A stretch of DNA of 64,000 nt from Roridomyces roridus. Its lineage: Eukaryota > Basidiomycota > Agaricomycetes > Agaricales > Mycenaceae. The stretch lies in contig JARKIF010000077.1 in the NCBI GenBank assembly GCA_029378245.1, positions 1 through 64,000 of the forward strand, in the 5' to 3' direction. Under the pieces are notes generated by a model that was given only the letters and a program-made list of their open reading frames with translations, was not told the DNA's origin and ran no database searches. Both the position numbers and the translations under genes were made by a program. Every line of letters starts with the position of its first letter. Within the stretch, counting starts at the first letter, position 1. Shown here one piece after another: positions 21,700 to 31,681 of this stretch.

Positions 21700-23850
21700 T
21701 TCTATATTGTCCAAACGGCGTTTTCCTAATGTGGTAAGCGACGCGATCAATAAACGCTGCTCCTTAAAGGCTTGGACCGAGACCGTCATCCGCACACAAG
21801 GGTCGCACTGAGACTTCCAGTGGATGGCTCCTTGCGTCGTTCAAGAGCCAGCTACCAGTACAACCTCCTCGTTCGTTCACTGACCTCATTATGGAGGGCT
21901 CTCTTTCCACCGCAAATGTGCCACTTGCAGTTCAGCATCCTATGTGCGTGTTCCATATACACATTCGCGAAGAGCACACTCATGCAAAACCCAGAGAACT
22001 ATGTCTGGACACTCTCAAGGACGAATTCGTCAACGTCTTGCAGAACGAAATAACATACAAGAATGAAATCGAGCAACTGAAGACGGAATTGAATGTGTAC
22101 AAGAGGGCAGCGAAGGACCTCGAGACGGAACTTGAAACGACCAAACGAATGCAGAAGGAGGCCGAGGAGCAGAATGGGAAGCTTCAAGCCGAGTGTCTTA
22201 CTCTCAAGAACCAGGACAAGGTAACAAACAGCGTTGCCACCCAGTCGTTTGTGGCTCACGACGTGCTTTAGGGACACCGGGTCATTGTACTCCTCGACGG
22301 CGACGGCACCATCTTCTCCCCCCAGTTTATAGAGAAGGGTCAGAAAGGCGGGCACGCTGCCGCGCAGCAGCTCTCCGACTCTACCATTCAGTGCCTCGCG
22401 GCAAATTACGAACCTAGACCTCTCCAGCTCTGGGTTTATGTGTTTTTCAATAAGCGCGGGCTCGTTGAGGCCCTGCGGCGCGCCGGGTTCGCCATTGCGA
22501 TTGCGAAATTCGAAGAATTTGTTATGGGTTTTAATCAAGCTAGCGAGCGCTTCTTGATGGTCGACGTTGGCACCACGAAGGAGGCTGCGGATGCCAAGTT
22601 GAAGGGTGCGTGCCATTCTTTCCTCGACATCGGATGCTCACCTCGCGCAGTATACTTGGAAGACGAAATCCGCCTTCCAGAGACGTTCAAGATCGTGTTC
22701 GGCGGTGAGGATATTCCTGTCATTTTCAATCCGATGCTGAACCTCTCACAGGCTGCCACGACAACGGCTATCTCGCAAACCTCCGCTCACAGATTACTGC
22801 GGGTTATAAAGAGAAGCTCATCCTTCTCCAAAGTTACACGGAGATCGCAGGGGAAATTGCCGCCCTCGGCTTACCCATCCTGAACATCCCCGATTTATTC
22901 TTGTCGCAGAAACTGGGCGAACACCCAGTATTCAATCCTGCGACAGGACTCAATCCCAACTCCACCCCCAAGGCTGCGCCAACGAAGGCTTTGCCGCCTG
23001 TTTCCTCTCCGTTATCGGGGAACGTTAATCTCGGTACACCTCAGACGGCTCCTGTTGTGGTGCCGCGACTGTTAGACCCAAAGAAGGTGCGTCCGACAGC
23101 TGCCTGGCTACGATTATGACAACTGACCCTGTGCCCATTTGCCAGCCGATAGCACACCGTGAGTCCCCTCGCTGACAATCCTTCGTATCTAACTCACGTT
23201 CATGTAGAAAAACCCGGTCTGTGCACGTTATATTACTTGAGGAACCAGTGTAAATACAGGAAATCGTGCAAATTCGCGCACGATTATGTTATCACGGACG
23301 CTCAACGTGATGAGCTCGTGAAATTTGCGAAGAAGGCGCCGTGTCAGACGGTGCTTTCCGGTGTGTTATTCTTCTGTCGACGATTCAGCAAGCGCTTACT
23401 CGACGCAGGTGAGATCTGTGCCTTGGGAGACAGTTGTCCCTTCGGCCATGTTTGTCCCTTTATGCCCAAGTGTTTCTTCCTCAGTGAGTTTTTTCGTCTT
23501 CTTTTGATGCATTCTACACGTTTCTGATTGACTGTCTGCTGCAGAGAAAGGGACCTGTAAATTCAATCAAGGTATGTCTATCTAATCTTCTGCTCTCCTC
23601 CTATTAACCCAGTCCTTCTTAGCGAGTATGCACGCTTCCCCAACGGGCTGAGTGTTGTAGGCGTACATACTGCATTGGCACCTATTGCTACCCACACATT
23701 CCCTCACGGATAACCATCCCCACATTATTTAATACCGTCACGACACCCATTGAGTCTGACCCTCCCCTCGTTTCTACATTGACTTCATCCACGGGTGAGA
23801 TATGTAGAGGTAGAAGACGCGAAACTCCCACCTCTGAACAATCATGACCG
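21700..23850. repeat. Tandem duplication, unit A
   Basis: A unit of about 2.2 kb holding a complete ten-exon gene with its upstream and downstream flanks is repeated head to tail at about 23850-26110. Flank matches include CTTGGACCGAGACC and AGTGGATGGCTCCTTG upstream, and TTCCCTCACGGATAAC and GAAACTCCCA downstream. Exact borders could not be fixed by eye. Confidence 0.7.
21891..23651 (+). CDS. DUF7923-type / CCCH zinc-finger protein, ten exons, 432 aa (copy A)
   Basis: Exons 21891-21943, 21995-22220, 22272-22605, 22651-22704, 22752-23086, 23146-23158, 23208-23360, 23409-23483, 23545-23571, 23623-23651; the sum closes in frame. Residues 20-93 form a coiled coil (EIEQLKTELNVYKRAAKDLE). Next is a globular domain starting VIVLLDGDGTIFSPQF and containing GCHDNGYLANL, which I assign to the DUF7923 type common in Agaricomycetes. 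The C-terminus has a perfect C-x8-C-x5-C-x3-H finger (C-TLYYLRNQ-C-KYRKS-C-KFA-H), a second C-x5-C-x3-H half (CALGDSCPFGH) and a degenerate third. CCCH fingers usually bind RNA. Intron 6 uses a normal GT donor, unlike copy B. Confidence 0.85.
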
Positions 23851-26110
23851 GCTTTGTGCTAAAAATTGACTCTGAACGCCATGTGTCTGCTCGCCATGAA
23901 ATTATTTCTTTTTCTGTCGAGACGGCGTTTCCCAATGCGGTAACCAGCGTGATCAATAACTTACCTCGCTTGGACCGAGACCCTCATCTGTGCATTGCTT
24001 TCACAACGGTGGCTACTGAGAAATCCTAGTGGATGGCTCCTTGAGTCATTCAAGAGTCCGATATCAGTACACCCTCCTCGCTCATTCAGTGAACTACGAC
24101 CTCAAGATGGAGGGCTCTCTTTCCACCACGAATGTGCCACTTCAAGTTCAGCATCCCATGTGCGTCTCCAGACACATCCGTTGAAAACATTCTCATACAA
24201 AATATAGAGAACTATGTCTGGATACTCTGAAAGACCAAATCGTTAACGTCTTGCACAATGAAAAATCATACAAAGATAAAATCGACCAACTCGAGACGGA
24301 TCTGAACGTGTACAAGAGGGCCGCGAAGGACCTCAATGCGGATCTTAAAATCGCCCAGCTACTGCAGAAGGATGCCGAGGAGCAGAACGAGAAGCTTCAA
24401 GCCGAGTGTCTCGCCTTCAAGACGCAGGACAAGGTACCAAACATCTTTGCCACCAACTAGTTGGAGGCTCACGACGTGCTTTAGGGACACCGGGTTGTCG
24501 TGCTTCTCGATGGCGACGGCACCATCTTCTCCCCCCAGTTTATAGAGAAGGGTCAGAAAGGCGGGCACGCCGCCGCGAAACAGCTCTCCGACGCGACCCT
24601 TCAGTGGCTCACGGCAAATTACGAACCTAGACCTCTCCAGCTCTGGGTTTATGCGTTCTTCAATAAGCGCGGGCTCGTTGAAGCCCTGCGGCGTTCTGGG
24701 TTCGCCATTGCCATTGCGAAATTCGAAGAATTTGTTATGGGCTTTAATCAAGCTAGCGAGCGCTTCTTGATGGTTGACGTTGGCACCACGAAGGAGGCTG
24801 CGGATGCCAAGTTGAAGGGTGCGTGCCATTCCTCTCTCAGGACCGGATACTTACTTGCTTAACACAGTATACTTAGAAGACGAAATCCGCCTGCCAGAGA
24901 CGTTCAAGATCGTGTTCGGCGGTGAGGATATCCCTGTCGTTTCCAGTCCGATGCTGAACCCCTCACAGGCTGCCACGATAATGGCTATGTCGCAAACCTC
25001 CGCTCGCAGATCACTGCGGGTTATAAAGAGAAGCTCATCCTTCTCAAAAGTTACACGGAGATCGCAGGGGAAATCGCCGCCCTCGGCTTGCCCATCCTGA
25101 ACATCCCCGACTTGTTCCTGTCGCAGAAACTCGAAACTACATTTTCTTCGGCGAACTCCTCTAAGGCTGCGTCAGCGAAAGTCGTACCGGCCGTGTCTTC
25201 CCCGGTGTCGGGGAATGTTAATCTGGGTGGTGGACCCCAGAGTGCCGCTGCTACTCCTGCTACGCCGACCATGCGACTTTTGGACCCGACCAAGGTGAGC
25301 CACAGGATCGAGCACGTGTATCGTCTACTTACCTCTGCGTATTAGTCCATATCACACCGCAAGTCCTTTGCTTTGCTCGCGTCCATATCAGTCTGACGTT
25401 TTCCCTGCCCGCAGAGAAACTGTGCACGGTTCATTACCTCAAGAATGAATGTAAATCCGGGAAATCGTGCCAATACGCGCACGATTTCACTCTTACGGAT
25501 TCGCAGCGTGATGCGCTGGCGAAAGTGGCCAAAAAGAGCCCCTGTCCGGCTATTCATTCTGGTGCGTCTGGGCGCTCCTTCCCGTCACATATACCGACAT
25601 CGACTTTTCAAGGCGGAGAATGTAAATGGGGAAACACATGCCCCTTCGGGCATGTATGTCCTCAGTCGTCGAATTGTTTCTTCCTGAGTGAGTCTGTCCT
25701 CCGTTTTTGCGTGCCCTCGCGTCTGATTCTTTGTGTGTTTCAGAGAAAGGCAATTGTAAATTCCGTCATGGTTTGTCTATGTAATCTCTCAAGCCTTCAC
25801 TGTTACTAATTAGCGGATACTAGCGAGCATGCACGCATCTCCGCCTGCCAGCTGAAAACCGCCGCCGGGATGCCCGCAGTACCCTACCCTACTTGAGACA
25901 TTATTGGACATACCGCATTGCTACGCACACGTTCCCTCACGGATAACGATCCATACATCAATACATTCATTCATTGACCACCCTTGTTTCTACGGACGGA
26001 CGGACACTTCATCCATGTGTGAAAGTAAAAGTAGAAGACTGGAAACTCCCAGCTCTGATCACTCATGACCGCCTTTGCTATAAATCGACTCAATGGTGTT
26101 CCCCAAGTTG
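23851..26110. repeat. Tandem duplication, unit B
   Basis: Second copy of the 2.2-kb unit described at 21700-23850. Past copy B the sequence again runs into the same downstream flank (TTCCCTCACGGATAAC at about 25931, GAAACTCCCAGCTCTGA at about 26042), then the similarity fades near 26110-26140. Confidence 0.65.
24107..25855 (+). CDS. DUF7923-type / CCCH zinc-finger protein, ten exons, 428 aa (copy B)
   Basis: Exons 24107-24159, 24208-24433, 24485-24818, 24868-24921, 24969-25294, 25346-25358, 25415-25561, 25613-25687, 25744-25770, 25824-25855; closes in frame with the same exon phases as copy A. Same layout: coiled coil, domain with VVVLLDGDGTIFSPQF and GCHDNGYVANL, then CCCH finger C-TVHYLKNE-C-KSGKS-C-QYA-H and half finger CKWGNTCPFGH. 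Intron 6 begins GCAAGT where copy A has GTGAGT; no nearby GT donor keeps the frame, so it is a GC-AG intron. Coding sequence is well preserved in both copies, so both are probably functional. RNA binding is inferred from the finger type. Confidence 0.85.
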
Positions 26111-26435
26111 CACATGAAACTGCCTGCCATGAAAGATTGATTTGGGAATGGGAGCGAATCTGCGCCTTGGGATGCAATTTTTGTTTCCGGTCCATCGTCG
26201 CTCCAGCCACGCGCCACTGATCTTCAATTGACGGCGTCTTCGGTCGAGTATTTCAAGCAGCAAACCAAATGGGCGATATTTCAAGATTAGAATGCTTGTG
26301 TTTCAATTGGTGTTTGTCCTACATCTACAAGAAAAATATATACATCACAGATGTTGGCTACAGCAAGCTACTAGCTGGGGTGTGTCCGTTGTGTCCACTT
26401 TTGTCACTGTGAGTAAGAGTAGATCTAGCTCAGCC

Positions 26436-27567
26436 TCAGAGGCGGTTGATGTAGGAGCGGCGGAATTTGCGGCGGTTGAGCTGGGACTCGAGGCTGGCGA
26501 GGAGACCTGACACGTCGGCGCTCGAGGCGTCGTTGGAAGCGTCAGCGCTCGAGGAGTCCGCGCTGGAGGAGTCAGCGCCCACAGAGTCGGTCGAGGTGGC
26601 GTTAGCAGAGCCGGCAGCGGCAGGGGGAGGGGGAGAGGGAGCCTGCGACACATTCTGATCAGCAGAAGCGTGTAGGAATCAAAGAAAGTAAACCTACACC
26701 CTTGCCAGCCGGGGGAGGGGGAGGGGCGTTCTTTGCAGCGGCACCAGCAGGGGGAGGAGGGGCGTTCTTCGCAGCGGCAGCGGCAGCTTTAGCCTTCTTC
26801 GCAGCGGCACCAGCACCAGCAGCACCACCCTTCTTGGCAGCGCCCTTGCCCTTCTTCGAGACACCGGTGGCCTTGCATTCGAGTAAGCATCAGTCAAGAC
26901 AAGTATACGGCAAAACTCACGGCAGCGCTGTCCGTAACGGTGACGGTAGCGGTGACGGTGACGGTGGTGAGACCGGACGTGTCAGTCGAGTTGTCCAGGG
27001 ACGAGCTCGACGTGTCGGTCGAGTTGTCGAGCGAAGAGCTCGAAGTGTCGGTCGAGTTATCGAGCGAGCTCGTGGAGTTGCTGAGCGAAGAGGACGACGA
27101 GGCGGTGGAGTTGTCCAGAGACGAAGTCGAGTTGTCCAGCGACGCGGTCGAGTTATCCAGGGACGCGGTCGAGTTGTCCAACGACACGGTGGAGTTGTCG
27201 AGCGACGCGGTCGAGTTGTCGAGGGACCCGGACGACAGGGAGCCGCTCGCAGAGCCAGCCTAGGCAATAGAAGTCAGCATCCCGCAAGACAACGTTAAAT
27301 GAATGAGATAACTAACAGAGGAACCAGAACCGGACACGGAAAGTCCAGACTGCGAAAAGGACAGAATCAGTAAAATTGACGCAGACAATGCGTGGTAGAT
27401 ATATTCACGTTCTTGCGCGCCTGCATATGACCCAATGAGCGTAGATTCACAACGGAGAGTAAGAGACGGCGTACCATCATGGAAGAGTCCATGGCGTGGG
27501 GAGCAGCAAAGGCCGACCCAGCGAGGGAGGCAATGAGAGGGAGAGCGACGGCGAGGCGGAACAACAT
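26436..27567 (-). CDS. Secreted Ser/Asn-rich repeat protein, six exons, 289 aa
   Basis: Exons 27475-27567, 27409-27420, 27317-27349, 26921-27259, 26698-26871 and 26436-26654, all joined by GT-AG introns with the frame closing. It starts with a clear signal peptide (MLFRLAVALPLIASLAGSAFA). The mature part has ten N-glycosylation sequons (NST), nine of them within SLDNST repeats, then a Thr/Val stretch (TTVTVTATVTVT), a Lys/Ala/Pro-rich segment (KNAPPPPAG repeats), a second Ser/Asp-rich region and a basic end (NRRKFRRSYINRL). This suggests a heavily glycosylated cell-wall or extracellular protein; no GPI signal is visible. A TATTTAAA element lies on the minus strand about 180 bp upstream (27748-27755). 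The antisense reading of the repeats is also open but has no start or introns of its own. Confidence 0.8.
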
Positions 27568-28194
27568 CGTGAAGTAGATTTGAATTGAGAGGGAGAGTAT
27601 GTGGAGTGCTCTGCACGGAGAGTGGAGGACTAGCCAAGGAGGAGCTTTGCTGGAAAAAAAGTAATCGACCGCTGGTCGATACTGTGTGATGGAAAGAAGA
27701 GGACAGACACCAAAGGCACAATGGGTAGCCACAGTGAGAACGCACCCTTTAAATACCCTGAGCCATGCATTGCGTAAAGACCTATTTAAAAGTTGTGATC
27801 TTTTCAGCGCCGTGCTGTCAATTGATTCGACCCCAGAATTGAAGAGAAGTGACCGGCCGTTGCAGCCCGTTGCGAGGTGCAACAGGGTGCAACGGACAAC
27901 CGAAAGGGGAAAAGTAAGCCGTCAAGACTCAAACTTTGAAGTGGCCGCGTTTGGAAATAACCCGGGCGTTGTTCTAACCTTGTCGATTGTTGTCCGAACC
28001 TCTCCGGGTAGGCAGCGGGAAGTGCAACCTTGTTGACCCAGAGAAAGGGAAGACCGAATGAAGCTGATGACGTAGTGACCGTGAGCGGTAATTGTGGAGA
28101 TTGGAGCCAACATTGGAGTAAAGTGGAGAGAAACGCATGCCAGTCATGATAGACCATCGTACAGTGAGATACATTTATTGCGTGTGGAGAGTCG
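27568..28194. other. Intergenic: upstream region of the secreted-protein gene
   Basis: Contains the TATA-like element at 27748-27755 on the minus strand. No gene is seen in 27880-28194, which is the 3' side of HGH1. Confidence 0.4.
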
Positions 28195-29781
28195 TTACAC
28201 TTCTTCGATGCGACTATCTTCATCGTCGGATTCGTCGCGTGGCTCAGCAACAGACGATGGGTGCTCCTGTAGATCTGCATCTGAGGGGTCCTCCTCTGCA
28301 GGCTCGTCGCCTTTAATCAGAGAAACGAGTCGCTCAATATGCTCGGATATCTACATTCCTGTCAGTAACGACGTTCGCACGGTCATCCCCATCGCGCACC
28401 TTGTCCACGGTCTCGTTCTCATGTGCTGCCCTAACGATTTCGTACACTCCGTGTTCGCGTAGGTAGTCCCGGCCCCAACGAGTATGACACAATAAGAGGA
28501 GCGTTTCTACATGGATGAGCCGAATGGCGGGATCGGGCTCGCGCGTCTTGGTAGGTGGGAGGAACTGTAAGGCGTCGGGCAGTTTTTCCTGGTCTTCCAG
28601 ATCAAATTCTTCAGGACCCGCAAGTGGAAGCAGCAGATACGGCAGAGCATCAATGCCAGGCGCCACAGATGAAGACGGCGGAGCTGAAACGTTCGCAGAA
28701 TCTGGGCTCAGGATCGCCTTATGTCCTGAGCTCTGGAAAGCGCAGTTTCTGATATCTTATCAGAGATTGAAACTGGTACATAAATGGAGAGCGCACTTTA
28801 ATGTCGATGCTACACCGCCGCGGCGGATGGTATCCTTGTGCTCCGTGAAAGCAACAAGCTTGGCTAGCGGATACTCGAGCGCACTGTCCGCATCCAGCAA
28901 ATTGGAAGGTCGAGCACCGAGGAAGAATTCGCGTCCAGCAGGTGACTGTAAAGTTTGAGAAAAGGCGGACCAAAAGGAACTTTGACTGACCGACGTCAAA
29001 TTCGCGAAAACACTCGCAAGGAAGTGAAGGTTGCCCTTGCGCTTTCGAGTTTCGTCACTTAGTTCCGCTCCTTGAACAAAAACGTCGACGAGCAGCGAAA
29101 GCGCTGGAACTGCCTTGGCGTCACCGGCAGGATACGGGTCCGGAGCGACAGCAGTCGCACATCGAGACTGGGGCAGATAGAATCCATTCGGTTCGACGAT
29201 GATGTCGATATTTAACGACAACACAGTAGCGCAAGCAGCCGAGGACGCCGTCAAGTTGGAAAGCAGCATCGAGGCCAAATCGGCAAGTATGGATTGCGGA
29301 TTCTGGTATTGGAAATCAGGATAGCTCTTGATGCTGGGATGAAGAACGCACGATGATGTAGGACACGATAAACACAAGAAAAGCGGGTTCCGACAGCGAG
29401 GACACCAGCATCGGAGAGTCGGACAGGTTCACGAGGGCGCGGAAGGCGTCATGAGAAACGCTCTGAAGAGACAGAGTCAGTGCCAAGCCTTGCAGACAAA
29501 ATCTAGACGCACGAGCTGGTCTCGACAAAGCAGTTTGAGATCCCGTATAATATTACTCTCCTCTGGCTTCTTCAAGCCTCCGCTCTGCACTCCAGAGAGG
29601 AATATATTCCGATGGGGGGCATCCTTGGCTGTTTGCGGCAAAAGATTAGATAGAGCAAGTTGGCGGACTTGAGGGTTTCGGTCACGGAGAAAAGGGACAA
29701 GCTGAACACTTCCAGCTGATCGTTAGCCACAGAATCTCCTGGCAGTCTATCTCGACAGACCTCTCGCAGTTGCGTCTCCAT
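28195..29781 (-). CDS. HGH1: Hgh1 family protein (eEF2 folding factor), seven exons, 428 aa
   Basis: Exons 29761-29781, 29513-29701, 29352-29462, 28991-29302, 28797-28945, 28400-28748, 28195-28350; the frame closes. Diagnostic segments: LVPFLRDRNPQVRQLALSNL (armadillo-like start), ILADLASMLLSNLTA, ASVFANLTSSPAGREFFLG, then LPYLLLPLAGPEEFD and LQFLPPTKTREPDPAIR...HVETLLLLCHTRWGRDYLR, which are the DUF383/DUF384 regions of Hgh1. The C-terminus is acidic (DESDDEDSRIEEV). In yeast Hgh1 assists folding of translation elongation factor 2 together with the chaperonin TRiC; the same cytosolic role is inferred here. The first exon is only seven codons (METQLRE). Transcribed divergently from MAP1 across a 44-bp gap. 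Confidence 0.92.
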
Positions 29782-29825
29782 GAGATGGGTGTTGACAAGG
29801 AAAAATGTGCCGGGTTACGTAACCC
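29782..29825. promoter_or_regulatory. 44-bp divergent intergenic region with 14-bp palindrome
   Basis: This is all that separates the HGH1 start codon (29781, minus) from the MAP1 start codon (29826, plus). It holds the perfect palindrome GGGTTACGTAACCC (29812-29825), ending directly at the MAP1 ATG; its core TTACGTAA is a typical bZIP (ATF/CREB-like) site. Transcripts must begin inside this gap or have their promoters within the opposing gene. Confidence 0.6.
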
Positions 29826-31609
29826 ATGTCGGTCTTGTGCCAGAGCGCAGCTTGTCCCAACGGAAACCCACCCTCTCGACTGGAATGTCCGACGTGTGCT
29901 AAGTATCTGAACCTCGGGCTATGTGTCTCTCTCGGCTTACAGCTACCCCAGAATTGGAATCCGGGGCTCTTTCTTTTGTGGTCAGGAGTGCTTCAAAGCG
30001 GGATGTGGGTTGCTCACGACGCGTTTTGAGGCTTTGAATTGACCCAGTTCTCGAGGGGTATGCATTTCTGCCTATTTTCACTCTCCAGTCGTTAATGCGG
30101 TCGAAGAAAACGCATAAAATCATCCACACTTTGGCAAAACCCGCAGAATCTACCGGTACTATTCCTTCTCTGCTTCCAACTTCAACCCTGAGCTTTCCTT
30201 CAGACGGCAGCTACAATCCATTCCCGAGCTACAACTTCACTGGCCCCATGAGGCCTGCGTATCCTCTCTCGTCCAAACGGAAGATACCAGATCATATTCA
30301 ACGCCCAGATTATGCGACCGACGGTTCGATTTTACCGTATTGTGCAGTCCGTCTTCTGAACGCGCTGCAGGAATTCCCAAGTCGGAGAAGAAGGCCTACG
30401 CTTCACCTCCCGAAATGCATGGCCCAGAGGTGATAGAGAAACTGAGGACCGTCTGTCGGGTGAGTCGTCACCGTCGCCTCGTCGTGTTCTCTCAAGCCAT
30501 TCCAGATGTCCCGAGAGATTCTGGACCTTGCCGCTGCCGCTCTACGCCCAGGTATTACCACGGATGAGATCGACGAGATCGTCCATAATGCTACGATTGA
30601 AAGGAACGCATACCCTTCGACGCTGAACTATCGTAACTACCCCAAATCGCTTTGCACGTTAGTCTTTCTCCGCAGCCCCGTTCTCGAACTCACTCAAACA
30701 TCAGATCCGTGAACGAGGTTGTATGCCACGGCATTCCAGACCAGACACGATTGAAGGAAGGGGACATCATTAATCTAGGTGAGGTGCACGCACATGGAAT
30801 ATGCAGTAGACTCAAGCGTGTCATAGACATCAGTGTATACTATCAAGGTAGATTCAGCGCTGCTTCCCCTCTTGGGCATTCACACCAGTCCCCAGGGTAT
30901 CACGGCGACGTCAATGGAACCTATCCAGTTGGCAAGATCGACGACGAATCGGCGAAACTTCTTCGTACCTCTCGCGAGTGTCTCGACAAGGCGATCGCGC
31001 TCTGCAAACCTGGGGCACTCATCCGCGATTTGGGGAAGACCATGTGCGCTAGCTCTTCCAATTGACTTGATCAATACTCACCGTCCCTTGCGCAGCGAAC
31101 CCATCGCTCGAGCCAATGGGTGCTCAGCTGTACGGACTTACACCGGACACGGCATCAACACCAGTTTCCACAGCCCGCCCGACATCCCGCATTACGCCAA
31201 GGTGCGGACTAGCTCGGCTTCCTTGATATGCCTAGTAATGAACGTCCGCAGAACAAAGCTATGGGAACCATGAAACCTGGCATGGTGAGAAATCCTTTGC
31301 TCTCCGCGCATTGACTGACGAGAACGATATCAGATCTTCACCATCGAACCCGTAAGGCTTGCCCTTGGCAGTATTTCGGCGGCCTGACGAAGTTCCACAG
31401 ATGATCAACCTCGGCCCCAACGGCGGCGAAGTGCACTGGCCAGATAATTGGACAGCGACTACGACGGATGGTAGGAGGAGTGCTCAATTCGAGGAGACGA
31501 TATTGTACGTGTTTTGATCGTCTAGCCGCTCGGGTTCTGATAAACGCATTTCAGGATCACGGAGACTGGGTTCGAGATCCTGACTGCTGTCCCGCAAAGT
31601 AATGCGTAG
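29826..31609 (+). CDS. MAP1: Methionine aminopeptidase 1, about 13 exons, 401 aa
   Basis: Exons 29826-29902, 29952-30004, 30048-30323, 30371-30459, 30506-30657, 30705-30778, 30827-30847, 30896-31043, 31096-31201, 31252-31284, 31334-31351, 31401-31504, 31555-31609. N-terminal zinc-finger region (CQSAACPNG...CPTC, then [12 protein letters not shown]), [20 protein letters not shown], then the M24 peptidase domain. Metal ligands are all present: D in INLDISVYY, D in YHGDVNG, H in TGHGIN, E in FTIEP and E in AQFEETI. The enzyme removes initiator methionine from nascent proteins on ribosomes. The exon 2-3 junction is uncertain: the only frame-keeping choice (T|GTGGGT...CCCAG|TT) inserts about a dozen residues not expected in the family. 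A decayed fragment of this gene lies at 35244-35520. Confidence 0.88.
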
Positions 31610-31681
31610 TTGAATGAGTTGACGAGATAATCTTCACATTGTATCACGTCGCGACGCCAGTTTCGACCCACGACGGAACAA

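Noticed and set aside
26940..27263. Open frame antisense to the SLDNST repeats (VELSSDAVELS repeats)
   Set aside because: It is the mirror of a repetitive coding exon; the sense gene has a signal peptide, five consistent introns and a closing frame.
28946..28990. Retention of the 45-nt HGH1 intron, which is in frame
   Set aside because: The spliced form restores the family sequence ANLTSSPAGREFF; the retained form adds 15 unrelated residues.
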